From the NCBI GenBank assembly GCA_013214575.1, contig JABSSD010000217.1:1-64000 (forward strand): a DNA stretch of 64,000 bases, written 5' to 3'. Positions 9,588 to 17,714 of the stretch are shown here, piece after piece. Source of the DNA: Paracoccaceae bacterium (GTDB lineage: Bacteria; Pseudomonadota; Alphaproteobacteria; Rhodobacterales; Rhodobacteraceae). The first letter of the stretch is position 1. The number at the start of each line of letters is the position of its first letter. The notes under the pieces were generated by a model. The model saw nothing but the letters and a program-made list of their open reading frames with translations. It did no database searches and was not told the DNA's origin. Made by a program: the position numbers and the translations under genes.

Positions 9588-10841
9588 ATGCCTGCCATAT
9601 GCCGAGATTGCCTGAGCCAGATCGCGCCGGCGCGACGCTGCCCGCACTGCGGCAGCCCAAGGGTGAAGGCGCATGATGAACTGTTCACCCTGAAGATCGC
9701 CCATATGGATTGCGACGCATTTTTTGCCAGCGTGGAAAAGCGCGACAACCCCGGTCTGGCCGACAAGCCGGTGATCATCGGTGGCGGCAAGCGCGGGGTG
9801 GTGGCCACCGCCTGCTATGTCGCCCGCATTCGCGGCGTCCGCTCGGCGATGCCGATGTTTCAAGCGCTGAAACTCTGCCCCAACGCGGTGGTGATCAAAC
9901 CGCGGATGGAGGCCTATGTCGAGGTCTCACGCCAGATCCGCGCCATGATGGATGAATTGACGCCGGATGTTGAGCCGCTGTCGCTGGACGAGGCCTTTAT
10001 GGATCTCAGCGGCACCGAACAGCTGCACGGCGCGCCTGCAGCCGTCATGCTGGCGCGGCTGGTGAAGCGGATGAAGGAGGAACTGGGAATTACCGGGTCC
10101 ATCGGCCTGTCCCATAATAAATTTCTCGCCAAGGTGGCCTCGGATCTGGACAAACCGCGTGGGTTTTCGGTGATCGGCAAGGCCGAGACCGGCGCCTTTC
10201 TTTATGACAAGCCGGTGCGCTTGATCTGGGGCATCGGCCCAGCAGCACAGGCCAGCCTGGACCAGGCCGGGATCAGGATCTTTGCGGATCTGCTGCGCTG
10301 GGAGCGCCACGACCTGGCGGCGCGCTTTGGGTCAATGGGCGATCGCCTGTGGCATCTGGCCCGCGGCGAGGACCGGCGCCGCGTTTCAGCCAATGCGCCG
10401 ATGAAATCCATCACCAATGAAACCACATTTTCTGAGGACACCGCCAATATCGAAATACTCGATGGTCATTTGTGGCGGCTGGCCGAAAAAGTGTCGGGCC
10501 GGGCGAAAGCCAAACAGCTGGCGGGGCGCGTGGTGACGCTCAAACTGAAACGCGCCAACCATACGGCGCTGACCCGGCGGCTATCCCTGCGCGATGCTAC
10601 CCAAATGGCCGAAGTGATTTACCGCACCGCGCGGGATCTGCTGGACCAGGTCGGCGATCAGGGGCCCTATCGACTGCTTGGCTGCGGCATCTCTGATCTG
10701 GTGCCTGAATCCCAGGCGGATATTACCGGTGATCTTCTGGATCCTCAGGCCGCCCGACGGGCCAAGGCCGAACGGGCGACGGACGCGATTCGCAGCCGCT
10801 TCGGCACCGGCGCCATCCTGAAAGGTCGAGCACTCCGCTAA
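9588..10841 (+). CDS. dinB: DNA polymerase IV (Y-family) with N-terminal zinc-ribbon-like motif
   Basis: The protein (418 residues from this start) is a translesion polymerase. The catalytic carboxylates are in HMDCDAFFASVEKRD and SLDEAFMDL; the HhH thumb region follows (LIWGIGPAAQASLDQAGI) and the little-finger domain occupies the C-terminal third. Before the palm there is CRDC...CPHC (residues 5-21), a likely zinc ribbon absent from E. coli DinB. The start is uncertain: in-frame ATGs occur at 9546, 9576 and 9588 with no clear Shine-Dalgarno sequence. I chose 9588 because conserved-looking sequence begins there. No LexA-type box was recognised upstream. Confidence 0.92.
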   Translation: MPAICRDCLSQIAPARRCPHCGSPRVKAHDELFTLKIAHMDCDAFFASVEKRDNPGLADKPVIIGGGKRGVVATACYVARIRGVRSAMPMFQALKLCPNAVVIKPRMEAYVEVSRQIRAMMDELTPDVEPLSLDEAFMDLSGTEQLHGAPAAVMLARLVKRMKEELGITGSIGLSHNKFLAKVASDLDKPRGFSVIGKAETGAFLYDKPVRLIWGIGPAAQASLDQAGIRIFADLLRWERHDLAARFGSMGDRLWHLARGEDRRRVSANAPMKSITNETTFSEDTANIEILDGHLWRLAEKVSGRAKAKQLAGRVVTLKLKRANHTALTRRLSLRDATQMAEVIYRTARDLLDQVGDQGPYRLLGCGISDLVPESQADITGDLLDPQAARRAKAERATDAIRSRFGTGAILKGRALR

Positions 10842-10889
10842 TCCGCCGCCGGCGGCTGGGGCTTTGCCTGCGAAGGGGGCAGCGCCCCC

Positions 10890-11750
10890 TTATTCTGCGG
10901 CCAGAGAGGCCTGTTCGGCGCCAATCTGCGCGATTTCGATAATGACCCCCCGCAGCAGCGCCTTCAGGGCGGCAAAATTGCTGTTCGGTTTTATCGCCGC
11001 CTCATCCATATAAAGCGCCCGGTCAATTTCCACCTGCACCGCATGTTGACCGCGGAACGGGCGCCCGTAGGCCTGAGTAATATAGGCGCCGGCAAAAGGT
11101 GTGTTGCGCGACACTTTCAGACCTGCGGCAACAAAGGCCGCCTCGATCTGGTCGGTCACCGCGCCGCTGGCTGAGGTGCCAAACCGATCTCCCAGAACCA
11201 CCTGGGGCAAAGGACCACCGCCTTTGCCCATCGATTGGAGCGCCTCATGCGGCATCGAGTGGCAATCCACCAGGATCGCCTGGCCAAACTGGCTCTGCGC
11301 CTGTCGCAGCAATCGTTGCAGTTCAAAATGATAGGGGATCCAGTAGCGGTTGATCCTCTGCTGCGCCTCAGCCCGCGTCAGCTTGCCCCGATGAATCGGC
11401 CGCCCCTGGGCGACAACACGGGGAATCACCCCCAACCCGGAGGCAATCCGCGGGTTTTGCCCTCGGCGCGGGACATCTTCAATCAAGGCCGGGTCCAATT
11501 CGTCAATGGCGCGGTTGAGATCCACAAAGGCCCGGGGCGCCACCGCCGTCAGCAAAGGCACTCCAAAGTCCGGCGCCGCGGCAAAAAGCTGGTCTACAAA
11601 TGCATCTTCCGAGCTTCGGATTTGATGCGGCGACAGAATCGATTGGGAGATAAACGCGTCTGAGTATTGTGCACCGCTATGTGGCGAGGCAAAAACCACG
11701 CCAGACCGCAGTTTTTTCGGAGAAAATACGTGAAAAGCAGCCTTGGACAT
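10890..11750 (-). CDS. N-formylglutamate amidohydrolase-family protein
   Basis: The 286-residue protein shows the family hallmarks: FASPHSGAQYSDAF near the N-terminus (His metal ligand), RSSEDAFVDQLF (acidic ligand), RAFVDLNRAIDELDP and VDCHSMPHEA (second His). Family members hydrolyse N-formyl-L-glutamate to formate and glutamate in histidine breakdown, but no hut genes are nearby, so the physiological substrate here is open. It is convergent with dinB, with only 48 bases between the stops; a GGGGGCAGCGCCCCC hairpin lies in that gap. Confidence 0.85.
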   Translation of the reverse strand: MSKAAFHVFSPKKLRSGVVFASPHSGAQYSDAFISQSILSPHQIRSSEDAFVDQLFAAAPDFGVPLLTAVAPRAFVDLNRAIDELDPALIEDVPRRGQNPRIASGLGVIPRVVAQGRPIHRGKLTRAEAQQRINRYWIPYHFELQRLLRQAQSQFGQAILVDCHSMPHEALQSMGKGGGPLPQVVLGDRFGTSASGAVTDQIEAAFVAAGLKVSRNTPFAGAYITQAYGRPFRGQHAVQVEIDRALYMDEAAIKPNSNFAALKALLRGVIIEIAQIGAEQASLAAE

Positions 11751-11814
11751 CCTATCTCCGGTGCGTCTGGTTCAAGAAACAGCATAGAGCGGAAATTTCT
11801 GTGGTCAAAAGCTC

Positions 11815-11842
11815 TTGCGCCCCTGCACGACTCCTTTTATAG
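11815..11842 (+). promoter_or_regulatory. Sigma-70-type promoter for tRNA-Val
   Basis: TTGCGC (11815-11820), a 16-base spacer and TTATAG (11837-11842) lie about 70 bases before the tRNA. The predicted leader contains the perfect palindrome at 11870-11885. Confidence 0.5.
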
Positions 11843-11869
11843 ACCCCTTCACTGGCGCAGACCTCTCGG

Positions 11870-11885
11870 CCCCAATTAATTGGGG
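11870..11885. repeat. Perfect 16-bp palindrome upstream of tRNA-Val
   Basis: CCCCAATTAATTGGGG is a perfect inverted repeat 24 bases before the tRNA 5' end, inside its predicted leader. It could be an operator or an RNA hairpin in the tRNA precursor. Confidence 0.6.
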
Positions 11886-11909
11886 TTGGAAATAAACGCA
11901 GGTATTCAT

Positions 11910-11984
11910 GGGCGCTTAGCTCAGCGGTAGAGCACTTCGTTGACATCGAAGGGGTCACAAGTTCGAACCTTGTAGTGCCCACCA
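11910..11984 (+). tRNA. tRNA-Val (anticodon GAC)
   Basis: The cloverleaf can be drawn by eye: acceptor GGGCGCT pairs with AGTGCCC (one G-U), the D arm contains TTAGCTCAGCGGTAGAGC, the anticodon stem CTTCG/CGAAG closes the loop TTGACAT with anticodon GAC at 11942-11944, and the T arm contains GTTCGAACC. Discriminator A and an encoded CCA end the gene. GAC reads the valine codons GUC and GUU. Confidence 0.97.
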
Positions 11985-12063
11985 TGAATTCATTGTTGTG
12001 ACTGTAAGGTCATGACACCCGTAACCCAGGCGCTGGTTCGCGCCGCAGAACAGGAGAAGACTG

Positions 12064-12189
12064 ATGAAAGTCAAGAACTCGCTCCGCTCGCTCAAGAACC
12101 GGCACCGGGATTGCCGCATTGTGCGTCGTAAGGGTCGCGTCTACGTGATCAACAAAACTCAGCCCCGCTTTAAGGCACGTCAGGGCTAA
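12064..12189 (+). CDS. rpmJ: 50S ribosomal protein L36
   Basis: This 41-codon gene encodes a highly basic protein starting [14 protein letters not shown] and ending PRFKARQG. It is the zinc-independent (C-minus) L36 type, with one cysteine (RDCRIV) instead of the CxxC...C...H zinc site, the form usual in alphaproteobacteria. AGGAGA sits seven bases before the ATG, and a strong terminator follows. It lies 79 bases after tRNA-Val with no terminator between them, so read-through from the tRNA promoter is possible. Confidence 0.97.
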   Translation: MKVKNSLRSLKNRHRDCRIVRRKGRVYVINKTQPRFKARQG

Positions 12190-12216
12190 GTTCTCGCATT
12201 GCTAGAGACGTTTTGA

Positions 12217-12246
12217 AAACCGCATCCCTGGGATGCGGTTTTTTGC
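12217..12246 (+). terminator. Rho-independent terminator of rpmJ
   Basis: ACCGCATCCC-t-GGGATGCGGT forms a stem of up to 10 bp (the inner pairs open to make the loop), followed by TTTTTTGCG, 28 bases past the rpmJ stop. Confidence 0.92.
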
Positions 12247-12352
12247 GTTTAACAGCAACGCATTGAGCGGGCCATTCTGGCCGATCCCTAGCCGGTGTCT
12301 GGCCGCCAATTCCCGCTATCACCGGACCTGCTAATTGGCATTTTTATTTTTC

Positions 12353-12416
12353 TGACTAATTTTGTCAGTTTATATTTGCATCTGGATCAAATTCGTATAA
12401 TTGACTAAATTAGTCG
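12353..12416 (+). promoter_or_regulatory. Promoter with two iron-rhodo-box-like operators
   Basis: TGA-N9-TCA (12353-12367) is an exact match to the iron-rhodo-box pattern described for Rhodobacterales and assigned to IscR-type iron control. A second, near-exact copy, TGA-N9-TCG (12402-12416), contains the inverted repeat GACTAA-a-TTAGTC. Between them is a TATAAT at 12396-12401 with a weak -35 around 12373-12380, so the two boxes flank the core promoter. This fits repression of the downstream iron-binding-protein gene when iron is plentiful. The site calls are from sequence; the regulator is inferred. Confidence 0.65.
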
Positions 12417-12456
12417 GGAATACTCTCGGAATCCGTGAATCACATTGGGACATGTC

Positions 12457-13473
12457 ATGCTGAAATCTACTACCCTCATCGCCTCTGCGCTCACTGCCGT
12501 AGTGGCCACTTCGGTTGCTGCAAGCGGCGAGTTGAACCTGTATTCCTCGCGCCATTATGACACCGACGAGCGGTTGTATTCTGATTTCGAAGAGGCCACC
12601 GGCATCACCATCAACCGCATCGAAGGCAAGGCCGACGAGCTGATTGCACGGATGCAGGCCGAAGGGGCGAACTCGCCTGCTGATATCCTGCTGACGGTTG
12701 ACACCTCGCGTCTGGCCCGGGCCAAGAATGCCGACATTCTGCAGTCCATCGACAGCGCCATTCTGGAAGACAAGATCCCTGCCAACCTGCAAGACACCGA
12801 CAATATGTGGTTTGGCTTCTCGCAGCGGGCCCGGATCATCTTTTTCGACAAGGCCGAGGTTGCCAATCCACCGGCAACCTACCTGGACCTGGCCAAGCCT
12901 GAATACAAAGGCATGGTGTGCATCCGCTCGTCGACCAACACCTACAACCAGACCTTGCTGGCGTCGATCGTGACACACCACGGTGAAGAGGTTGCCAAGG
13001 AATGGGCCGCAGGCGTTGTGGCCAATATGGCGCGTGACCCTCAGGGCGGTGACACCGACCAGCTGCGCGGCATTGTCTCCGGCCAGTGCGAAATCTCAGT
13101 GGCCAATACATATTACTTTGCCCGCTCGATCCGCAAAAATGTCAAAGGCCTGTCGGACAGCCGCGAGATGATCGGTTGGGTGTTCCCATCGCAGGACGCT
13201 GAAGGCGCGCATATGAACCTGTCCGGCGCCGGTGTTGCAGCGCATGCCCCAAACAAAGCCAACGCCATCAAGTTCCTGGAATATCTGGCCTCGCCTCAGG
13301 CGCAGCAATACTTCTCAAACGGCAATGACGAATTCCCGGTCGTTGCCGGTGTAGAACTGGCCCCAAGCGTGGCTGCGCTGGGTGACTTCAAAGCCGACGA
13401 TGTTATTTTGGCTGACGTCGCCAAGAACATCCCTGTGGCTCAAAAGATCTTCAACGAAGTGAACTGGAAATAA
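12457..13473 (+). CDS. Ferric iron ABC transporter periplasmic binding protein (FbpA/AfuA type)
   Basis: The 338-residue protein has a signal peptide (MLKSTTLIASALTAVVATSVAA) followed by the class-C iron-binding protein pattern: LNLYSSRHYDTDERLYSDFEEATGI at the N-terminus, DILLTVD, and the SVANTYYFARS segment with the paired tyrosines that bind Fe3+ in FbpA/FutA proteins. It captures ferric iron for import. I chose the ATG at 12457, which follows GGGA. Two iron-rhodo-box-like sites flank its promoter. The likely permease lies downstream on the opposite strand, an uncommon arrangement, and no ATPase gene is present. Confidence 0.92.
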   Translation: MLKSTTLIASALTAVVATSVAASGELNLYSSRHYDTDERLYSDFEEATGITINRIEGKADELIARMQAEGANSPADILLTVDTSRLARAKNADILQSIDSAILEDKIPANLQDTDNMWFGFSQRARIIFFDKAEVANPPATYLDLAKPEYKGMVCIRSSTNTYNQTLLASIVTHHGEEVAKEWAAGVVANMARDPQGGDTDQLRGIVSGQCEISVANTYYFARSIRKNVKGLSDSREMIGWVFPSQDAEGAHMNLSGAGVAAHAPNKANAIKFLEYLASPQAQQYFSNGNDEFPVVAGVELAPSVAALGDFKADDVILADVAKNIPVAQKIFNEVNWK

Positions 13474-13504
13474 TCTCTCTCCCTTTGAGGGGATATGATT
13501 TGGA

Positions 13505-13540
13505 CAAGGCGCGGACCGTTTCGCGCCTTGTTTGCGTTTG
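13505..13540 (+). terminator. Terminator of the ferric-binding-protein gene
   Basis: CAAGGCGCG and CGCGCCTTG form a 9-bp stem (13505-13530) followed by TTTGCGTTTG, 31 bases past the stop codon. Confidence 0.75.
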
Positions 13541-13721
13541 CCCTGACCTGATCTGGCCGGGCTTGATCCGAAGACATTTGGCAGCCAGGGCTCTAGCTGT
13601 TCGAACCCCTGTCACCAGACAGCTGGCCGCCGATAGACGGCCCCCGGTAGAAGGCCAGAAAAATGGGTGTTGAGCTGCGCTCCCAGGCGGGCCTGCCCGC
13701 AAGGCGGCGGCTGAGCTCGCC

Positions 13722-15392
13722 TTAGCTGCGGCGTCCGACCTGTCGGCAGATCAGGATGACCGGCAGCAGCCCCACCGCCATGATCACCAGTGACGGCACT
13801 GCAGCGCCCTCCAGGCGCTCGTCCGAGGCCAGCCGATAGGCCTGGATCGCCAGCGTATCATAGTTGAACGGTCGCAGGATCATGGTGGCCGGCAGTTCCT
13901 TCATCACATCGACAAAGACAATCAGCAGCGCCGTCAGCAGGCTGGGCGACAGGATCGGCAGGTGGACCCGGCGCAGCATGCCAAAGGGCCCCTGCCCCAG
14001 CGATCTGGCGGCGGCGTCCATGTTGACATGTACGGTGCTCTGACCGCCCTCATAGGCGCCCAGGGCGGCGGCCAGAAAGCGCACCACATAGGCGGCGATC
14101 AGCAACCAGATCGAGCCGGTGATCAACAATCCGGTGTGGATGTCAAAGGTGCTGCGCATCCAGGCGTCCAGCGTGTTGTCAAAGGCGGCAAAGGGCACCA
14201 TCAGGCCAACCGCAATCACTCCGCCCGGCACCGCGTAGCCCAGCCGCGCGGCATAGGCCGCCGCCGTGGCGGTGCGCCCCGGTTGCAGTCGCAGGTAAAA
14301 GCCAATGCAGACCGCTGCGCAGACCGTCAGAAGCGCCGCGACACTGGCCAGTGTCAGAGAGTTTCGGATAAAGCCGATGTAACGGCGGCTGAACAGGTTC
14401 TGCTCCGACTCCAGCCCCATATCGACCAGTATAACCACCGGCAGCAGGAACCCCAACAGAACCGGAATGGCACAGAGCCCCCAGGCGATCAGCATCTTGC
14501 CGCCCGTCAGGGTGGCCGGTGGCATCTTGTTGTGTTGCTTGCCGGCCTGATGATAGCGGGCCTTGCCACGGGTCGAGCGCTCGACCACCGCCAGGGTCAG
14601 CGCGAATCCCAGCAACACCAGCGCCAGCTGCGCCGCGCCAGCCCGGTCACCCATGGAAAACCAGCTGGTATAGATGCCGGTGGCAAAGGTCTGCACGCCA
14701 AAATAGGACACGGTGCCAAAATCGGCGATGGTCTCCATGATCGCCAGCAGCACCCCCGAGGCAATGGCAGGCCGGGCCATCGGCAGGCTGACCCGCCAGA
14801 ACGCCTGCCACGCGGTATTGCCCAGGGCGCGCGCCGCCAGAAAGGCCCCGGCGCTTTGCTGCAAAAAGGCGGCGCGGGCCAGCAGGTAGACGTAAGGGTA
14901 CAGCACCAGCACCAGCATCAATGCGGCGCCGACGGTCGAGCGGATCTCGGGGAACCAATAATCGCGCGGCCCCCAGCCGGTGACCTGTCGCAGGGTGGTC
15001 TGCACCACACCGGGATGATCCAGAACAAAAGTATAGGCATAGGCCAGCACATAGGCGGGAAAGGCCAAGGGCAGGATCAGCGCCATTTCAAAGAAGCGCA
15101 CCCCCGGAAACTTGGTCATTGTCACCAACCAGGCGGCACCAACCCCAAATGAAAACGTCCCCACGGCCACCAGACAGACCAACACAATGGTGGTGCCGGT
15201 ATAGCGCAGCAACACCGTCTCCATCAGATGCGAGACGGTCTCGGTGCCGCCGGTCACTGCCGCCAGGAACACCGCCACCATTGGCAACAGACAGGCCAGC
15301 GCCACGGTCCAGGCCAGCACCGACAACAGGCGGCTGCCGCCTTTTTTGCCACGGCGGCTGCCCTTGGGGGCATAATCAGGGGTATCGCTCAC
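13722..15392 (-). CDS. Ferric iron ABC transporter permease (FbpB type, two fused modules)
   Basis: The 556-residue protein contains about 12 membrane helices and two binding-protein-dependent permease modules; EAA-like loops occur around AARALGNTAWQAFWRVSLPMARPA and AARSLGQGPFGMLRRVHLPILSPS. The duplicated permease is typical of FbpB/AfuB/SfuB iron importers. Translation starts at GTG (15392), and a TTGTCG-16-TATTAC promoter can be drawn upstream. It is convergent with the binding-protein gene. The ATPase component (FbpC) is absent from the window, so it must be supplied from elsewhere or shared. Confidence 0.93.
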   Translation of the reverse strand: MSDTPDYAPKGSRRGKKGGSRLLSVLAWTVALACLLPMVAVFLAAVTGGTETVSHLMETVLLRYTGTTIVLVCLVAVGTFSFGVGAAWLVTMTKFPGVRFFEMALILPLAFPAYVLAYAYTFVLDHPGVVQTTLRQVTGWGPRDYWFPEIRSTVGAALMLVLVLYPYVYLLARAAFLQQSAGAFLAARALGNTAWQAFWRVSLPMARPAIASGVLLAIMETIADFGTVSYFGVQTFATGIYTSWFSMGDRAGAAQLALVLLGFALTLAVVERSTRGKARYHQAGKQHNKMPPATLTGGKMLIAWGLCAIPVLLGFLLPVVILVDMGLESEQNLFSRRYIGFIRNSLTLASVAALLTVCAAVCIGFYLRLQPGRTATAAAYAARLGYAVPGGVIAVGLMVPFAAFDNTLDAWMRSTFDIHTGLLITGSIWLLIAAYVVRFLAAALGAYEGGQSTVHVNMDAAARSLGQGPFGMLRRVHLPILSPSLLTALLIVFVDVMKELPATMILRPFNYDTLAIQAYRLASDERLEGAAVPSLVIMAVGLLPVILICRQVGRRS

Positions 15393-15479
15393 GGTTCAGT
15401 TGACCCGCCTTTGTAATAGGACTGGCCTCTTATGCGACAAAATTGCTCGGAAACTCCAGATCGAAAGCTCACCGAAACC

Positions 15480-15513
15480 AAAAAGCCCCGAATACCGGCA
15501 GGGTATTCGGGGC
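15480..15513 (-). terminator. Terminator of the HAAT/acyl-CoA ligase cluster
   Basis: On the minus strand GCCCCGAATACC-ctgcc-GGTATTCGGGGC is a perfect 12-bp stem followed by TTTTTGG, placed 33 bases past the stop of the last cluster gene. Confidence 0.92.
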
Positions 15514-15545
15514 ATTCGGGGCAAAATTTGCGAGTTCTAGCGGGA

Positions 15546-16760
15546 TCAGTCGTATTTTCGCTGATCCTCGATCACCAGCCCGTCTTTGGGAAGGCTTCCC
15601 GGCGCCACCATCTCGACCTTGGCCTTCAGTTTCAGCACCTCGATCACCGACCGCCCATAGGCGATCTCGTCGCCGCCCGGTGTTTCGATCTGAACCGTCA
15701 TCGCGTCCATCTCGCCCTCACGGCGGACAATCACCCGCGCCCGGGTCACCTCATCATGCCTGGCCACCAGTGTCGCCACCTGTTCGGGGCGCACAAACAT
15801 GCCCTTGATCTTGGTGGTCTGGTCGGCGCGGCCCATCCAGCCCTTGATCCGCATATTGGTGCGGCCACAGGGGCTGAGGCCCGGCATCACCGCGCTCAGA
15901 TCGCCAGTGGCAAAGCGGATCAGCGGATAGTCCGGGTTCAGCGTGGTGACCACAACTTCGCCGACCTCTCCCGGTGCCACCGGAGTGCCGGTGCCGGGCG
16001 TGACGATTTCGACGATGACCAACTCGTCGACGATCATCCCCTCCATTGCCGCGCTTTCATAGGCGATGTTGCCCAGATCGGCGGTGGCGTAAGATTGCAG
16101 GCAGGCAATGCCGCGATCGGCATATTCCTGACGCAGGCTGGGGAACAATGCGCCGCCGCCCACTGCCGCCTTGGAGAAGTTCAGCTTGATCCCCATGCTG
16201 TCGGCTTTGTCCAGGATCACCTTCAGGTAATCCGGCGTGCCGGCATAGGCGGTGGCCCCCACATCGCGGGCCGCCGTCACCTGCAACTCGGTCTGACCGG
16301 TACCGGCCGGCAGAACCGTGGCCCCAACCGCCCGGGCGCCGCTTTCAAAGATCATTCCCGCCGGGGTCAGATGATAGCCAAAGCAGTTCTGCACCACGTC
16401 GCCCGCACCGATACCACAGGCATGCAGGAACCGGCCCATGCGCCACCAGTCATGAGTGATGCCACCGGGTTCATAGATCGGCCCCGGCGACTGAAAGATA
16501 TGCGCGACATTGGACACCGCAATGCCCCCAAAGGGCGGGTTTTCCTTTTGCCATGCGCTTAGCTCTGCTTTGCGCAGCACCGGGTATTGCGCCAGATCCG
16601 AGAGGTCTTGCACCTCGGGTCCGTCCAGATTGCAGGCGTTCTTGGCGGCGCGGGCGCGGTCGATCTGCCCGCGCAAACCGTCAAGCTGAGCCTTGGCCCG
16701 CTCATCTGCTGACCGGGTTTCAAGCGCGTCATAATAGGTCATGTCAGCACTGGTATCCAT
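15546..16760 (-). CDS. Phenylacetate-CoA ligase-like AMP-forming enzyme
   Basis: The 404-residue protein resembles the phenylacetate-CoA ligase branch of the ANL superfamily: VLRKAELSAWQKENPPFGGIA near the N-terminus, HIFQSPGPIYEPGG at the adenylation P-loop position, and LIRFATGDLSAVMPG, GWMGRADQTTKIKGMFVRPEQVA and a C-terminal lysine segment (KDGLVIEDQRKYD). The P-loop is atypical (QSPGPIYEP instead of SSGTTGKP), which is common in divergent PaaK-like proteins. The ATG at 16760 overlaps the stop of the ABC ATPase by one base, so the gene is part of the transporter operon. The probable role is CoA activation of a carboxylate imported by that transporter; the substrate is unknown. Confidence 0.85.
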   Translation of the reverse strand: MDTSADMTYYDALETRSADERAKAQLDGLRGQIDRARAAKNACNLDGPEVQDLSDLAQYPVLRKAELSAWQKENPPFGGIAVSNVAHIFQSPGPIYEPGGITHDWWRMGRFLHACGIGAGDVVQNCFGYHLTPAGMIFESGARAVGATVLPAGTGQTELQVTAARDVGATAYAGTPDYLKVILDKADSMGIKLNFSKAAVGGGALFPSLRQEYADRGIACLQSYATADLGNIAYESAAMEGMIVDELVIVEIVTPGTGTPVAPGEVGEVVVTTLNPDYPLIRFATGDLSAVMPGLSPCGRTNMRIKGWMGRADQTTKIKGMFVRPEQVATLVARHDEVTRARVIVRREGEMDAMTVQIETPGGDEIAYGRSVIEVLKLKAKVEMVAPGSLPKDGLVIEDQRKYD

Positions 16761-17596
16761 TAACTGAGCCACCGTTTACGGCGGCGATATGAGCGCACAT
16801 CACGGAAGGATTTACGGCCCTCATCTGACATGCCCAGGTAAAACTCTTTTACATCGGGGTTTTCGCGCAGTTCAGCCGCAGGGCCGTCCATCACGACGCG
16901 ACCGGATTCCAGAATATAGCCATAATGGGCATATTTCAGCGCCATATTGGTATTCTGTTCGGCCAGCAGGAAGGTCACGCCTTCCTTTTCATTGATCGAT
17001 TTCACGATCTCAAAAATCTGTTCCACCAGCTGCGGCGCCAGCCCCATCGAGGGTTCGTCCAGCAGCACGGTTTCAGGGCGGCTCATCAGCGCGCGGCCCA
17101 TGGCCACCATCTGCTGTTCGCCGCCTGAGGTATAACCCGCCTGGCTTTTGCGGCGGTCTTTCAGGCGTGGGAAGTAGGTATAAACCATCTCAAGATCGGC
17201 AGCGATATTGGCCTTGCCATCGGTGCGGGTATAGGCGCCGGTCAGCAGGTTTTCCTCGACCGTCAGGTGTTCGAAACAATGGCGGCCCTCCATCACCTGG
17301 ATCACCCCCTGTCGCACCAACTCAGCCGGGTCAGACCCATGCACATCCACACCACGATATTTGATCGACCCCTTGGTCACCTCACCGCGCTCCGAGAGCA
17401 GCAAGTTCGAGATCGCCTTCAGCGTCGTTGTCTTGCCCGCGCCATTGCCCCCCAACAGGGCAATAATACCGCCTTTGGGGACCGTCAGGCTGACGCCTTT
17501 CAGCACCAGGATCACGTGGTTGTAGATCACTTCGATGTTGTTGATCTCAAGCAGGTTCTCGACCTGCACATCAGTCGTTTTGGCTGCATCCAGCAT
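16760..17596 (-). CDS. HAAT-family ABC transporter ATP-binding protein (LivF type)
   Basis: The 278-residue ATPase has Walker A GGNGAGKTT, signature TSGGEQQM, Walker B VLLDEPSMGLAP and the switch LLAEQN, matching LivF. An insertion around the Q-loop region (YRGVDVHGSDPAELVRQG) is seen in homologues that sit with acyl-CoA ligases. The frame is open to 17752, but the ATG at 17596 follows GAGGA at suitable spacing. It energises import with its LivG partner. The neighbouring ligases suggest organic acids rather than amino acids as cargo. Confidence 0.92.
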   Translation of the reverse strand: MLDAAKTTDVQVENLLEINNIEVIYNHVILVLKGVSLTVPKGGIIALLGGNGAGKTTTLKAISNLLLSERGEVTKGSIKYRGVDVHGSDPAELVRQGVIQVMEGRHCFEHLTVEENLLTGAYTRTDGKANIAADLEMVYTYFPRLKDRRKSQAGYTSGGEQQMVAMGRALMSRPETVLLDEPSMGLAPQLVEQIFEIVKSINEKEGVTFLLAEQNTNMALKYAHYGYILESGRVVMDGPAAELRENPDVKEFYLGMSDEGRKSFRDVRSYRRRKRWLS

Positions 17597-17714
17597 CAGG
17601 CTTGTCCTCATCCGTCCCGGGTCAGATCCCGGATCTCTTGGCGGAGTGTGGTGCGGCAGCGAACCGCCGCACCGTTTCGATTGGATCCAGAGCAGGCCCT
17701 GAACCCCACCGGGT

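Noticed and set aside
11752-11985. Minus-strand frame across tRNA-Val beginning MVGTTRFELVTPSM
   Set aside because: This is the familiar spurious translation of a tRNA gene in antisense; the cloverleaf explains the sequence.
13451-13702. 83-codon minus-strand frame between the convergent iron genes
   Set aside because: It lies across the terminator of the binding-protein gene and shows no protein features.
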